Below, one piece after another: positions 20,465 through 27,893 of a DNA stretch of 32,889 bases; within the stretch, counting starts at the first letter, position 1, and every line of letters begins with the position of its first letter. The position numbers and the translations under genes were made by a program. A model generated the notes under the pieces. That model was given only the letters and a program-made list of their open reading frames with translations, made no database searches and had not been told where the DNA came from. This DNA comes from JANQKX01 sp039028695 (GTDB taxonomy: Bacteria > Pseudomonadota > Alphaproteobacteria > Kiloniellales > Kiloniellaceae). Where the stretch lies: NCBI GenBank assembly GCA_039028695.1, contig JBCCHN010000048.1:1-32889 (forward strand), written 5' to 3'.

Positions 20465-21546
20465 CCCTCGTTCCGGCCAGCCGACGTCGCGGTGGCTTCC
20501 CGATCCAGCAGTTCCTTTTTCCGCTCCACGCCCCAACGATAGCCGCTGAGGTCGCCGTCGCCCCGTACAACCCGGTGACAAGGAATAGCCACGGCCAAGG
20601 GGTTGCTGGCACAGGCCCTGGCCACGGCTCTAGCTGCACTGGGCCGGCCCATGGCTTCGGCAATTTCCTTGTAGCTCGCGGTCTGACCCAATGGGATGGT
20701 CCGCAACGCTTGCCAGACCTGCTGTTGGAAAGCCGTGCCTTGAATGTCCAATGGCAGGGACAGGGCTCGGTTCGGCTGATCCAGAAAGTCGATCACCGTC
20801 TCTAAGGTCTCCGTAAAGGTCTCGTCGGCCTGAAAAAGGCGAGCCTCGGGAAACCTCTTGCCCAAATCGAGAACCAGCTGCTTGGGGTCATCGCCAAACT
20901 CGATTGCGCAAATACCCTTGTCCGTTTTGGCCACCAGGACCCACCCTAAAAAGCAGCGGGTACAGCCATGGCTGATCCTTTGGCCCGATCCCCCATCCTT
21001 ATAGTCGCGGGGGTTCATTCCTAACTTGGAGAGACTCTTTTCATAGGCCCGACTGCTCGATCCGTAACCGGCTTCGTAGATGGCCTCGGTCACGGAGTTG
21101 TCGCCGGAAAGGGCTTCTTGGAAGCGCCTGGTTTTCTGCTGTTGGGCGAATTGCTTGGGGGTCACGCCGACCCGCGCTTTGAAGAGCTTTTGAAAATGCG
21201 TGGGGCTGAGGCCCGCGTCTTCAGCCAGCTCTGCCAGACGGGGCGCCTTTTCGTCGGTCAAAAGGCGCCGGCAGGCCCGGGCAATGCGCTCGATATCTTG
21301 AGCGGCCGGATCATTCTCGGAGGGTTTGCATCTCTTGCAGGCGCGAAAGCCGGCCCCTTCCGCCTCGCTGGGATTGTCGAAGAAGACCACATTCTCTGGC
21401 TTCGGCTGCCTGGAGGCGCAACCGGGCCGGCAATAAATCCCGGTGCTTTTGACGCCATAATAAAAGCTGGGGGTGGCCTCTTTCGTACGCTCGACAAGCA
21501 CTTGCCAGCGCGGATCGCTTTCGATGGACGGCGAATTTTGCAACAT
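20461..21546 (-). CDS. ada: Bifunctional Ada: transcription regulator / O6-methylguanine-DNA methyltransferase
   Basis: A 361-residue full-length Ada. The N-terminal zinc domain has C39, C43, C70 and C73 (YCRPGCASR and FRACKRCKP), the last set receiving methyl groups from phosphotriesters. An AraC-type helix-turn-helix region follows (about 85-180, LAELAEDAGLSPTHFQKLFK and GYGSSSRAYEKS). The C-terminal methyltransferase carries PCHR with active Cys323, plus the GRPSAARAVARACASNP recognition helix. Ada repairs methylated DNA and, once methylated, activates adaptive-response genes. The start 21546 (MLQNSPS) follows AAAGG; the longer frame to 21600 is less likely. 56 bases downstream of an EamA transporter gene, ATGA-coupled to an oxygenase. 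Confidence 0.95.
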   Translation of the reverse strand: MLQNSPSIESDPRWQVLVERTKEATPSFYYGVKSTGIYCRPGCASRQPKPENVVFFDNPSEAEGAGFRACKRCKPSENDPAAQDIERIARACRRLLTDEKAPRLAELAEDAGLSPTHFQKLFKARVGVTPKQFAQQQKTRRFQEALSGDNSVTEAIYEAGYGSSSRAYEKSLSKLGMNPRDYKDGGSGQRISHGCTRCFLGWVLVAKTDKGICAIEFGDDPKQLVLDLGKRFPEARLFQADETFTETLETVIDFLDQPNRALSLPLDIQGTAFQQQVWQALRTIPLGQTASYKEIAEAMGRPSAARAVARACASNPLAVAIPCHRVVRGDGDLSGYRWGVERKKELLDREATATSAGRNEG

Positions 21547-21602
21547 GGAATCGAAGCCTTTTCTTTGGAAGGTTAACATCATTTGATAAGAACGAGCCAT
21601 TT

Positions 21603-22541
21603 TTAGCTTTGGGGAGGGGCGAGATTTCCCTTTTGCCGACGGAAGATCCTGCCGTCCACGGCGATCAATCCCGCGGCGATGAGGCCCATGCCCAGCACCT
21701 GCTCGGTCGTGAGGCTTTCGTTCAATAAGCCAATGCCAAGGACGAGGGCGCTAACCGGGATCAAGAAGGTCACCAGCAGAAGGTTGGTAGCGCCCGCGGC
21801 CGCCAAAATTCTGAAAAAGATGAGATAGCCCATGGCTGTGCTCAAGAGCCCGATACCGGCCACAGCCAACCAAGTATGCAGGCTTGGCAAGGGAAGGTTC
21901 CAAGGCTGATCCATCAGGCAAACCAAGGGGATAAAGAGCAAAGTTGAGGCACAAAGTTGGCCGCTGGCTGTGGCCACGGGGTTTAAGTCCCTGAAGCGGC
22001 GCCCGTAAATCCCGGCAAAGGCGTAGGAAAGGGCTGCGGCCAGGATCGCAAGTTGGGCGGCCACGTCACTGGTAAAGTTTTCCAACAGGCCGGGGCCGAC
22101 CATCACCACCACACCGAAAAATCCAAGCATGACCCCAGTGGCGCGGGGCCAGGTGATCTTTTCGTCGCTGGTCAAGAAATGAGCCAACAGAATGGTAAAA
22201 AGGGGCGTTGTGGCGTTCAAAATGGCCGCAAGTCCGCTGGCGATATAGATCTGCCCCCAAAAAATGAGCGTAAAGGGGATCAAATTGTTCAGGATCGCCA
22301 TAACTGCAAAGGCGCGCCAATGGGTTAGGATCGGCTGCAGATTTTGCCGGCTAATGGCCGCCCAGAGCAGAAGGAAGGCGGCGCCCGTTGCCACTCGCGC
22401 CAGAACCAGGGTCAAAGGCGGCAGATCACCAAGCGCAATTTCGGCGAAAAAGAAGGATCCGCCCCAAAGCACGGATAACAAAAGCAAAAGGCCCCATAGA
22501 AGGGGCGTCATGCTCGTGCTCGAGGTTTGGGTCGTGGTCAT
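21603..22541 (-). CDS. EamA family drug/metabolite transporter
   Basis: A 312-residue inner-membrane protein with ten predicted helices in two EamA repeats (about 12-150 and 160-298), beginning LLWGLLLLLSVLWGGSFFFAE and containing ILNATTPLFTILLAHF and LIPVSALVLGIGLL, both typical family segments. It probably exports small metabolites or amino-acid-like compounds. The substrate is not predictable. A short basic C-terminus faces the cytoplasm. It is the first gene in the EamA-ada-oxygenase run. Its ribosome binding site (AGAGGA) can pair with an upstream TCCTCT (see separate entry), which may limit translation. DMT transporters next to ada appear in several bacteria, but a functional tie to alkylation is only inferred. 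Confidence 0.9.
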   Translation of the reverse strand: MTTTQTSSTSMTPLLWGLLLLLSVLWGGSFFFAEIALGDLPPLTLVLARVATGAAFLLLWAAISRQNLQPILTHWRAFAVMAILNNLIPFTLIFWGQIYIASGLAAILNATTPLFTILLAHFLTSDEKITWPRATGVMLGFFGVVVMVGPGLLENFTSDVAAQLAILAAALSYAFAGIYGRRFRDLNPVATASGQLCASTLLFIPLVCLMDQPWNLPLPSLHTWLAVAGIGLLSTAMGYLIFFRILAAAGATNLLLVTFLIPVSALVLGIGLLNESLTTEQVLGMGLIAAGLIAVDGRIFRRQKGNLAPPQS

Positions 22542-22551
22542 AGGCTTGGAG

Positions 22552-22571
22552 TCCTCTTTGCTTACAGAGGA
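22552..22571 (-). promoter_or_regulatory. Shine-Dalgarno-sequestering hairpin before the EamA gene
   Basis: In the minus-strand mRNA, TCCTCT pairs exactly with AGAGGA across an eight-base loop. AGAGGA is the apparent ribosome binding site, ten bases before the ATG at 22541. Translation could depend on opening this six-pair stem. No riboswitch class is recognised. Confidence 0.4.
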
Positions 22572-22647
22572 AACCTAAGCTCTCGACAACCGTCAATCAC
22601 TCCGCTTCTTGCGGACCAATTCAGATTTTGTCGAAAAAGATCACGAA

Positions 22648-22668
22648 AAGGAGGTGTTATAACTCCTT
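22648..22668 (-). terminator. Weak terminator-like hairpin at the bcp stop
   Basis: In the minus direction AAGGAG (codons KE of the bcp C-terminus) pairs with CTCCTT after the stop, loop nine bases, followed by TTCG. The stem is only six pairs and the T-run is short, so it may attenuate rather than end transcription before the EamA gene. Confidence 0.3.
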
Positions 22669-23118
22669 GGCGGCTTCGAGGACCGCGTCAACGTGGCCTT
22701 TAACCTTCACTTTGCGCCAAATCTGACGCACCACGCCCTTTTCATCGATCAAAAAGGTGGCCCGGTCGATGCCCATGTATTTGCGGCCATACATGGACTT
22801 TTCCACCCAGGTCCCGAAAGCCTCGCAGACCGACCCGTCCTCGTCGCTGATCAGCGTAAAGGGCAGCTCATACTTGGCTTTGAATTTATCGTGCTTGGCG
22901 GCGGTGTCCTTGGAAACGCCGATGATCGTGGCATCGAGATTGGAGAAATCCGGCAAGCTATCCCGAAAGCCGCAGGCTTCCTTTGTGCAGCCCGGCGTAT
23001 CGTCTTTGGGATAAAAATAAAGCACCACCTTTTGGCCCTTCAGATCGCTCAAGGAAACTTCTCCGCCCCCGTCCGTGGCGGCTTTAATGGCGGGTGCTTT
23101 TTGTCCAATCTCAATCAT
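22657..23118 (-). CDS. bcp: Thioredoxin-dependent thiol peroxidase (Bcp/PrxQ peroxiredoxin)
   Basis: A 153-residue atypical 2-Cys peroxiredoxin that reduces hydrogen and organic peroxides using thioredoxin. The active site KDDTPGCTKEACGFRD has the peroxidatic Cys44 and the resolving Cys49 in the PrxQ spacing. PKDDTPGCT with the Thr and Pro is diagnostic. The C-terminal half has FLIDEKGVVRQIWRKVKVKGH. The start at 23118 (MIEIGQKAP) is the family N-terminus, preceded by AGAGGACACC. The open frame extends to 23643 but that part is low-complexity and non-coding. Divergent from the MATE gene. Cytoplasmic oxidative-stress enzyme. Confidence 0.95.
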   Translation of the reverse strand: MIEIGQKAPAIKAATDGGGEVSLSDLKGQKVVLYFYPKDDTPGCTKEACGFRDSLPDFSNLDATIIGVSKDTAAKHDKFKAKYELPFTLISDEDGSVCEAFGTWVEKSMYGRKYMGIDRATFLIDEKGVVRQIWRKVKVKGHVDAVLEAAKEL

Positions 23119-23198
23119 CTTTATGGTGTCCTCTCCCCATGGATTCTCAGAAAATATGGGTGCCGGAGAAGAGGAAGTCCACCCGCTCAGGCGCCATA

Positions 23199-23234
23199 GT
23201 CTGGGTAAATGTCTGGGTAAATGTCTGGGCAAAG
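23199..23234. repeat. 12-bp tandem repeat, three copies
   Basis: GTCTGGGTAAAT at 23199-23210 and 23211-23222 and a diverged GTCTGGGCAAAG at 23223-23234, in the 190-base divergent spacer between bcp and the MATE gene. The 12-base unit is close to one DNA helical turn, so copy number might affect promoter geometry. Other frames read through it as a repeated tetrapeptide, but no gene there is supported. Confidence 0.85.
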
Positions 23235-23308
23235 CATGTCGGGCGTGCCATTTTCCAACGACAAAGGGGGCCGGCTTGGGCGCCTGTCTATTATGAGGCG
23301 AAACAGAA

Positions 23309-24730
23309 ATGGCCGCGCCCGGACGTTTCACCCAAGGCTCGATCATGAGCCACATTGCCGTGATGACCTCGACCGCCTCGGTCGGTCTAATGGCTCTGTT
23401 CCTTGTCGATCTGGCGGACTTGTATTTCCTTAGCCTCCTAGGCGAGGCCGAGGTGGCCGCGGCGGTTGGCTTTTCCGGGTCCATTTTGTTTTTCTCCACC
23501 TCGATCTGTATCGGCATCGCCATCGCCATGAGCGCCTTGGTCTCCCTGGCTATCGGTGGTGGCAAGCGGCAGCGTGCTCGCCGCTCGGTGGTCAATGTCT
23601 TTGTCTTCGGGGTACTGATCACAATTCCTTTGGCGACGGCCATGTGGCTGGCGGTGCCCTGGATGCTGCGGCTTTTGGGCGCGGAGGGCTATACCCTTGA
23701 ACTGGCCATATCCTACCTGCGCATCGTCCTACCCTCCATGCCGATCCTGGTCATGGGCATGAGTTGCGGTGGGGCCTTAAGGGCGGTCGGTGATGCCAAA
23801 GGCGCCATGTACACCACCCTGGCCGGCGGCGCGGTGAATGCCATATTCGATCCCCTTTTCATCTTCGCGCTGGCCATGGGCGTGGATGGGGCGGCCACCG
23901 CCTCGGTCCTGGGGCGCTTTGCCGTGTTGGCGGTCGGCCTGCGGGGAGTCATTCGACAAGAGTCTCTTTTGACGACCTTCAGTTTCCGGGCCTTTCGCCG
24001 ACAGACTTGGGCCATCGTGAAAATCGCCGGACCGGCCATGATGACCAATGTGGCAACGCCCATCGGATACGCCTTTGTAACCGCCAGCATCGCACGGTTC
24101 GGCGACGGCGCGGTTGCCGGCTATGCGGTGGTGGGCCGCATCATCCCGGTCGCCTTTGGCATCGTTTTTGCCCTTTCCGGTGCGGTCGGGCCCATCTTCG
24201 GCCAAAATTTCGGTGCTGGGTTGCCCGAGCGCGTGCGTCGCACCTTTTGGGATGGCCTGATTTTCAGTGCCGCTGCGGTCTTTGCCGTCTCGATCATTCT
24301 ATATTTTTGCCAAGGACTCTTGATTCACGCCTTTGACTTGGACGGGGAAGCCGCTGATCTGGTTGCTTTTTTTGCCACCTTTGTTGCGGTCACCTTTGTC
24401 TTCAACGGCGCGCAATTCATGGCCAATGCCGCCTTTAACAACCTGCAGCATCCCGACTGGTCAACCTGGTCCAACTGGGCGCGGGCCACCATCGGCACGA
24501 TCCCCTTCGTCTGGCTGGGCGCTGAATTGGCTGGCGCACCGGGGGTATTGGCCGGCCAGGCGCTCGGTGGACTTTTGATCGCACTCCTAACCGTGGGGGC
24601 CGCCTTGACCTTGCTTAGGCGTCTACCGGAAAGACCGCCGCCTGGGTCGAGCGCCCAAACCAGCTTTCGCGTACCTCTCTCGCCTTACACCCTTTATCGC
24701 GGCTGGGTGGGAATCTTCAGTCGCGATTGA
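23309..24730 (+). CDS. MATE family efflux transporter
   Basis: A 473-residue membrane protein with about twelve helices in two MATE halves. Family features are LVDLADLYFLSLLGEAEVAAAVGFSGS in the first repeat, GGALRAVGDAKGAMYTTLAGGAVNAIFDPLFIF after it, and GAVGPIFGQNFGAG plus FNNLQHPDWSTWSNW in the second. MATE proteins export cationic drugs or metabolites using Na+ or H+ gradients. The start 23309 (MAAPGRFTQGS) keeps the usual FTQGSI segment before helix 1, with GAGGCGAAACAG upstream. Divergent from bcp, with the 12-bp repeats in the leader, and convergent with glnE. The ligand is unknown. Confidence 0.9.
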   Translation: MAAPGRFTQGSIMSHIAVMTSTASVGLMALFLVDLADLYFLSLLGEAEVAAAVGFSGSILFFSTSICIGIAIAMSALVSLAIGGGKRQRARRSVVNVFVFGVLITIPLATAMWLAVPWMLRLLGAEGYTLELAISYLRIVLPSMPILVMGMSCGGALRAVGDAKGAMYTTLAGGAVNAIFDPLFIFALAMGVDGAATASVLGRFAVLAVGLRGVIRQESLLTTFSFRAFRRQTWAIVKIAGPAMMTNVATPIGYAFVTASIARFGDGAVAGYAVVGRIIPVAFGIVFALSGAVGPIFGQNFGAGLPERVRRTFWDGLIFSAAAVFAVSIILYFCQGLLIHAFDLDGEAADLVAFFATFVAVTFVFNGAQFMANAAFNNLQHPDWSTWSNWARATIGTIPFVWLGAELAGAPGVLAGQALGGLLIALLTVGAALTLLRRLPERPPPGSSAQTSFRVPLSPYTLYRGWVGIFSRD

Positions 24731-24773
24731 GGCCCAAGGATGAGGGTGGGCAGCCGCCGATCAATGGGCCCGG

Positions 24774-27758
24774 CTAAGGCGGCGTCTGTGTGGATTGGGA
24801 AGCGGGCAGGCCCGCGGCCGGATCCTCAATGATCTCTTGGAAAACCTGGTGTACCCAGGCTGCCGTGTCGATCAGCTTTCGGCGAAGGGTCGGGAAATCG
24901 GCCATTTGAGCTTCCCGCGCCAACGCCTGTTGTAGGCTTTCCGGCAAGGTGTCCGCGTTAAAGGCCGGCCCCACCGTGAGGCGCAACATGCCCTGAATTT
25001 GCCGGATCAGTTTGGTTGCTTCTATGAGGCCCTGAGCTCTTTCAACCTCCATCTGGCCGCTTTGCGCCAGGTTAGCAAAGACCTGCGTCGTGGCCGCATC
25101 CAATATTTGAGGATGCGCTGCGGCGTGCAGGAGCTGATGGTACTGGGCTAGAAATTCCAGGTCGATCAGCCCGCCCCTGAGGTATTTTACGCTCCAGATG
25201 GAATTGGCTGGGTGCTCCTTTTCGATGCGGGCTCGCATGCTGGCCACGTCGGCGAGGAGTTGATCTGCGTCTCTGGGCTGGGTCAAGATTGCTTGGATGG
25301 TTTCTTCGATCTTGGCGGCAATGGCCGGTTCCCCAGTGACGAGGCGTGCCCGGGTGAGAGCCATATGCTCCCATGTCCATGCCGAATCCCGGTAATAGGT
25401 CTGAAAGCCCGATAGCGGAGTAGCGATGGGCCCGGCATTACCTGAGGGGCGCAAGCGCATATCCGTTTCGTAAAGTTCACCTTCACTCGTTTTCGCAGTC
25501 AGTGCATTGATAAAGCGTTGTGCGAGCCGACCATGATAAGAAGATGTATCTAAAGGTTTTTCACCATCGGAATGATCGGTACCTTCCGAGGTGTCGAACA
25601 AAAACACCAAGTCCAAATCAGACGATACGGTCATCTCCCGTGCGCCCAGTTTACCTAATGCTAATACGGCAAGGCCGGGTCCGCCGATTTGTCCGTGACG
25701 TTTAACGAATTCGGTCAGCACGGCGGGATATAGGCTTTGAAGGACCGTATCGGCAATATCGCTGAGGGCACGGCTGCTGTCGTCCACATCGGCAGAGTGG
25801 CGCAAAATATGAACGCCCACCTGAAACTGACGATCTTTGGCCCAGCGCCGGCAATGATCCAGAATGTCCTCATAGTCCCGCGCCACCACCAGTCGGTCCT
25901 TCAGCTCCCGACAGAGTTCAGGACTATCGGGCAGGCGGTCGAAAAACTCAGGCGCCAGGACCGACTCCAAGAGATCCGCTCGGTGGCTCAGACGCTGGGC
26001 GAGGGCCGGGGCCTCGCCCATGATCTCGGCCAGAAGGTTGAGCAGTGACGGATTGGCGGCGATCATGGAAAAGATCTGCACTCCGGCCGGCAAGCGGGCC
26101 AAGAATTCGTCCAAGCGCATCAGGCCCTGGTCGGGCTGGGCCGTTTCGCTCAGCTCTTGCAAGAGGGCCGGCATCATTTCGGTCAAAAGCTGCCGGCTCC
26201 GGGTCGAACGGGTGGCGCGGTAGCGACCATGATGCCAACCGCTGACCAGGCTAAAGACCCGTTGCGGGTCGGCGAAGCCCATCTCGGTGAGGGTCTGCGC
26301 CGTGGTGGGCTCCACCTCCGTGCCGGTAAAGACCAAGTTGCCGGGTCCCGAAAGGTCCTCCGATTCTTCGAAGAGCTTGGCGTAGTGCTGTTCCACCTTG
26401 AGAAGGTGACCGTTCACCTCGGCCACAAAGGAATTTAGATCCGAATAGCCCATGAAAGCGGCGATGGCGGAAAGGCCGTGTTCGTCCTTGGGAAGATCGT
26501 GGGTTTGCTGGTCGTTGACCATCTGCAGCCGGTGTTCCAGACGACGCAGGTAAAAATAGGCCTCCGACAAGTCGCCTACAACCTCATGGGTGATATGGCC
26601 GGCCTTCGCCAAAGCCTCCAGCGCGGCGATGGTCTTGATCTGCCGTAAAGCGGGTTCCCGGCCGCCCCAAATGAGCTGTTGGGTCTGGGCATAAAACTCG
26701 ATCTCGCGAATGCCGCCCCGGCCTAGTTTTATGTTGTGTCCCGGTAGGGAAATTGCCGCACCGCCCTTATGAGCATAGATCTGGCGCTTGATCGAGTGGA
26801 TATCCTGAATCGCCCAAAAATCTAAGTTCTTGCGCCAGATAAAGGGCCGAAGCTCCATCAAAAAGTCTTGTCCCAATTTTATGTCGCCGGCAATCGGGCG
26901 GGCCTTGATCATGGCGGCCCTTTCCCAGTTTTGGCCCAAGCTTTCATAATAAAGCAGCGCCGAATTATAGGTTATGGCCAGCGGCATGGCCCCTGGGTCC
27001 GGGCGCAGGCGCAAGTCGGTTCGGCATACGAAGCCATCGGCCGTGCGTTCGTCTAATAAGCGCACCAGATCACGCGTAAGGCGGACAAAACCCTCTTGAG
27101 GACCTCTTTTATGCCGGTACTGCGCTTTTTCCGGATCGAATATCACAATCAAGTCAACATCCGAGGAGTAGTTCAGCTCTCCCGCGCCCAATTTACCCAT
27201 GGCAAAGATCACATAACCGCAGTCTTCTTGAGGGGCTTTTGCGCTCACTAATTCCAGCTCCCCGCGGTCAGCGGCTTGCCCGAGCAAATGATCGAGTGCC
27301 GCTGATATGAGGGCTTCGGTCGCCTCAGATAGGGCGCCAACAACTTGATTTAGAGACCATTGGCCCGAGATGTCGGCCAAGGCGACAATCATGGCGATTT
27401 GCCGTCGGGCGACCCGCAGGGATGTCATGACCCGTGAACGCTCAACTCCTGCCCGTGTTTCTTGCTTGAGCCGTGATACAACATCGCTTAGGACCTGCTC
27501 AGCGCCGCGTTCTAAGAAGTCCGCGAGTGTGGCGGTTTCGCTTAACAAACATTGGGTGAGGAAGGGGCTATTGGAAAAAATGCCGTCCAGGAGGGCTTTC
27601 CCCGTGGGGTCATTGACCAAGCTGTCCATGGGGCCGGCCAACCCGGGATCTTCTTGCGCCTCAATTCGCTCCCGCCACGTTAGTTGGCCGATTTCAGCTG
27701 CACGTTGGTCCGCAACTTTTGGCAATTCGTCGGGTCTGATGGAAGAAAGCAGTGTCAT
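24774..27758 (-). CDS. glnE: Bifunctional glutamine synthetase adenylyltransferase/adenylyl-removing enzyme
   Basis: A 994-residue GlnE, normal size. Two nucleotidyltransferase domains are visible by their G-x(n)-SSD-x-DL motifs: GKLGAGELNYSSDVDLIVIFD (residues 188-208; N-terminal adenylyl-removing half) and GKLGAREMTVSSDLDLVFLFD (about 700-720; C-terminal adenylylating half), each followed by an arginine-rich segment (CRTDLRLRPD; ETDMRLRPSG). It modifies GlnA in response to PII proteins and glutamine, tuning nitrogen assimilation. The start at ATG 27758 follows AAGAGGAAT; an in-frame TTG at 27779 is less likely. Divergent from the YhdP-like gene over 135 bases. A patch at about 25440-25700, covering the second catalytic motif, uses AT-rich rare codons. 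Confidence 0.95.
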   Translation of the reverse strand: MTLLSSIRPDELPKVADQRAAEIGQLTWRERIEAQEDPGLAGPMDSLVNDPTGKALLDGIFSNSPFLTQCLLSETATLADFLERGAEQVLSDVVSRLKQETRAGVERSRVMTSLRVARRQIAMIVALADISGQWSLNQVVGALSEATEALISAALDHLLGQAADRGELELVSAKAPQEDCGYVIFAMGKLGAGELNYSSDVDLIVIFDPEKAQYRHKRGPQEGFVRLTRDLVRLLDERTADGFVCRTDLRLRPDPGAMPLAITYNSALLYYESLGQNWERAAMIKARPIAGDIKLGQDFLMELRPFIWRKNLDFWAIQDIHSIKRQIYAHKGGAAISLPGHNIKLGRGGIREIEFYAQTQQLIWGGREPALRQIKTIAALEALAKAGHITHEVVGDLSEAYFYLRRLEHRLQMVNDQQTHDLPKDEHGLSAIAAFMGYSDLNSFVAEVNGHLLKVEQHYAKLFEESEDLSGPGNLVFTGTEVEPTTAQTLTEMGFADPQRVFSLVSGWHHGRYRATRSTRSRQLLTEMMPALLQELSETAQPDQGLMRLDEFLARLPAGVQIFSMIAANPSLLNLLAEIMGEAPALAQRLSHRADLLESVLAPEFFDRLPDSPELCRELKDRLVVARDYEDILDHCRRWAKDRQFQVGVHILRHSADVDDSSRALSDIADTVLQSLYPAVLTEFVKRHGQIGGPGLAVLALGKLGAREMTVSSDLDLVFLFDTSEGTDHSDGEKPLDTSSYHGRLAQRFINALTAKTSEGELYETDMRLRPSGNAGPIATPLSGFQTYYRDSAWTWEHMALTRARLVTGEPAIAAKIEETIQAILTQPRDADQLLADVASMRARIEKEHPANSIWSVKYLRGGLIDLEFLAQYHQLLHAAAHPQILDAATTQVFANLAQSGQMEVERAQGLIEATKLIRQIQGMLRLTVGPAFNADTLPESLQQALAREAQMADFPTLRRKLIDTAAWVHQVFQEIIEDPAAGLPASQSTQTPP

Positions 27759-27893
27759 TGGCCAAAGATTCCTCTTCAATCGGCAGACTGCGAAAGGCTC
27801 CCAAAGTGGTCAAGCCTTTAAGTTTCCCGGTATGCTCTTTGAGGCGAAATGCCTGGTTTATGGGTATGTGCTTTGTGGGGATCATCTAAGAGC

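Noticed and set aside
22693..23199. Long plus-strand frame opposite bcp
   Set aside because: It is a shadow of a well-supported peroxiredoxin gene, with no independent motif.
23199..23234. Possible CRISPR or mobile-element repeats
   Set aside because: Repeat units are 12 bases in direct tandem without spacers, so this is a minisatellite-like duplication. No cas gene, transposase or integrase is present in the window.
23119..23643. N-terminal extension of bcp to 23643
   Set aside because: The family starts at MIEIGQKAP. The extension is low-complexity and crosses the tandem repeat and the start of the divergent MATE gene.
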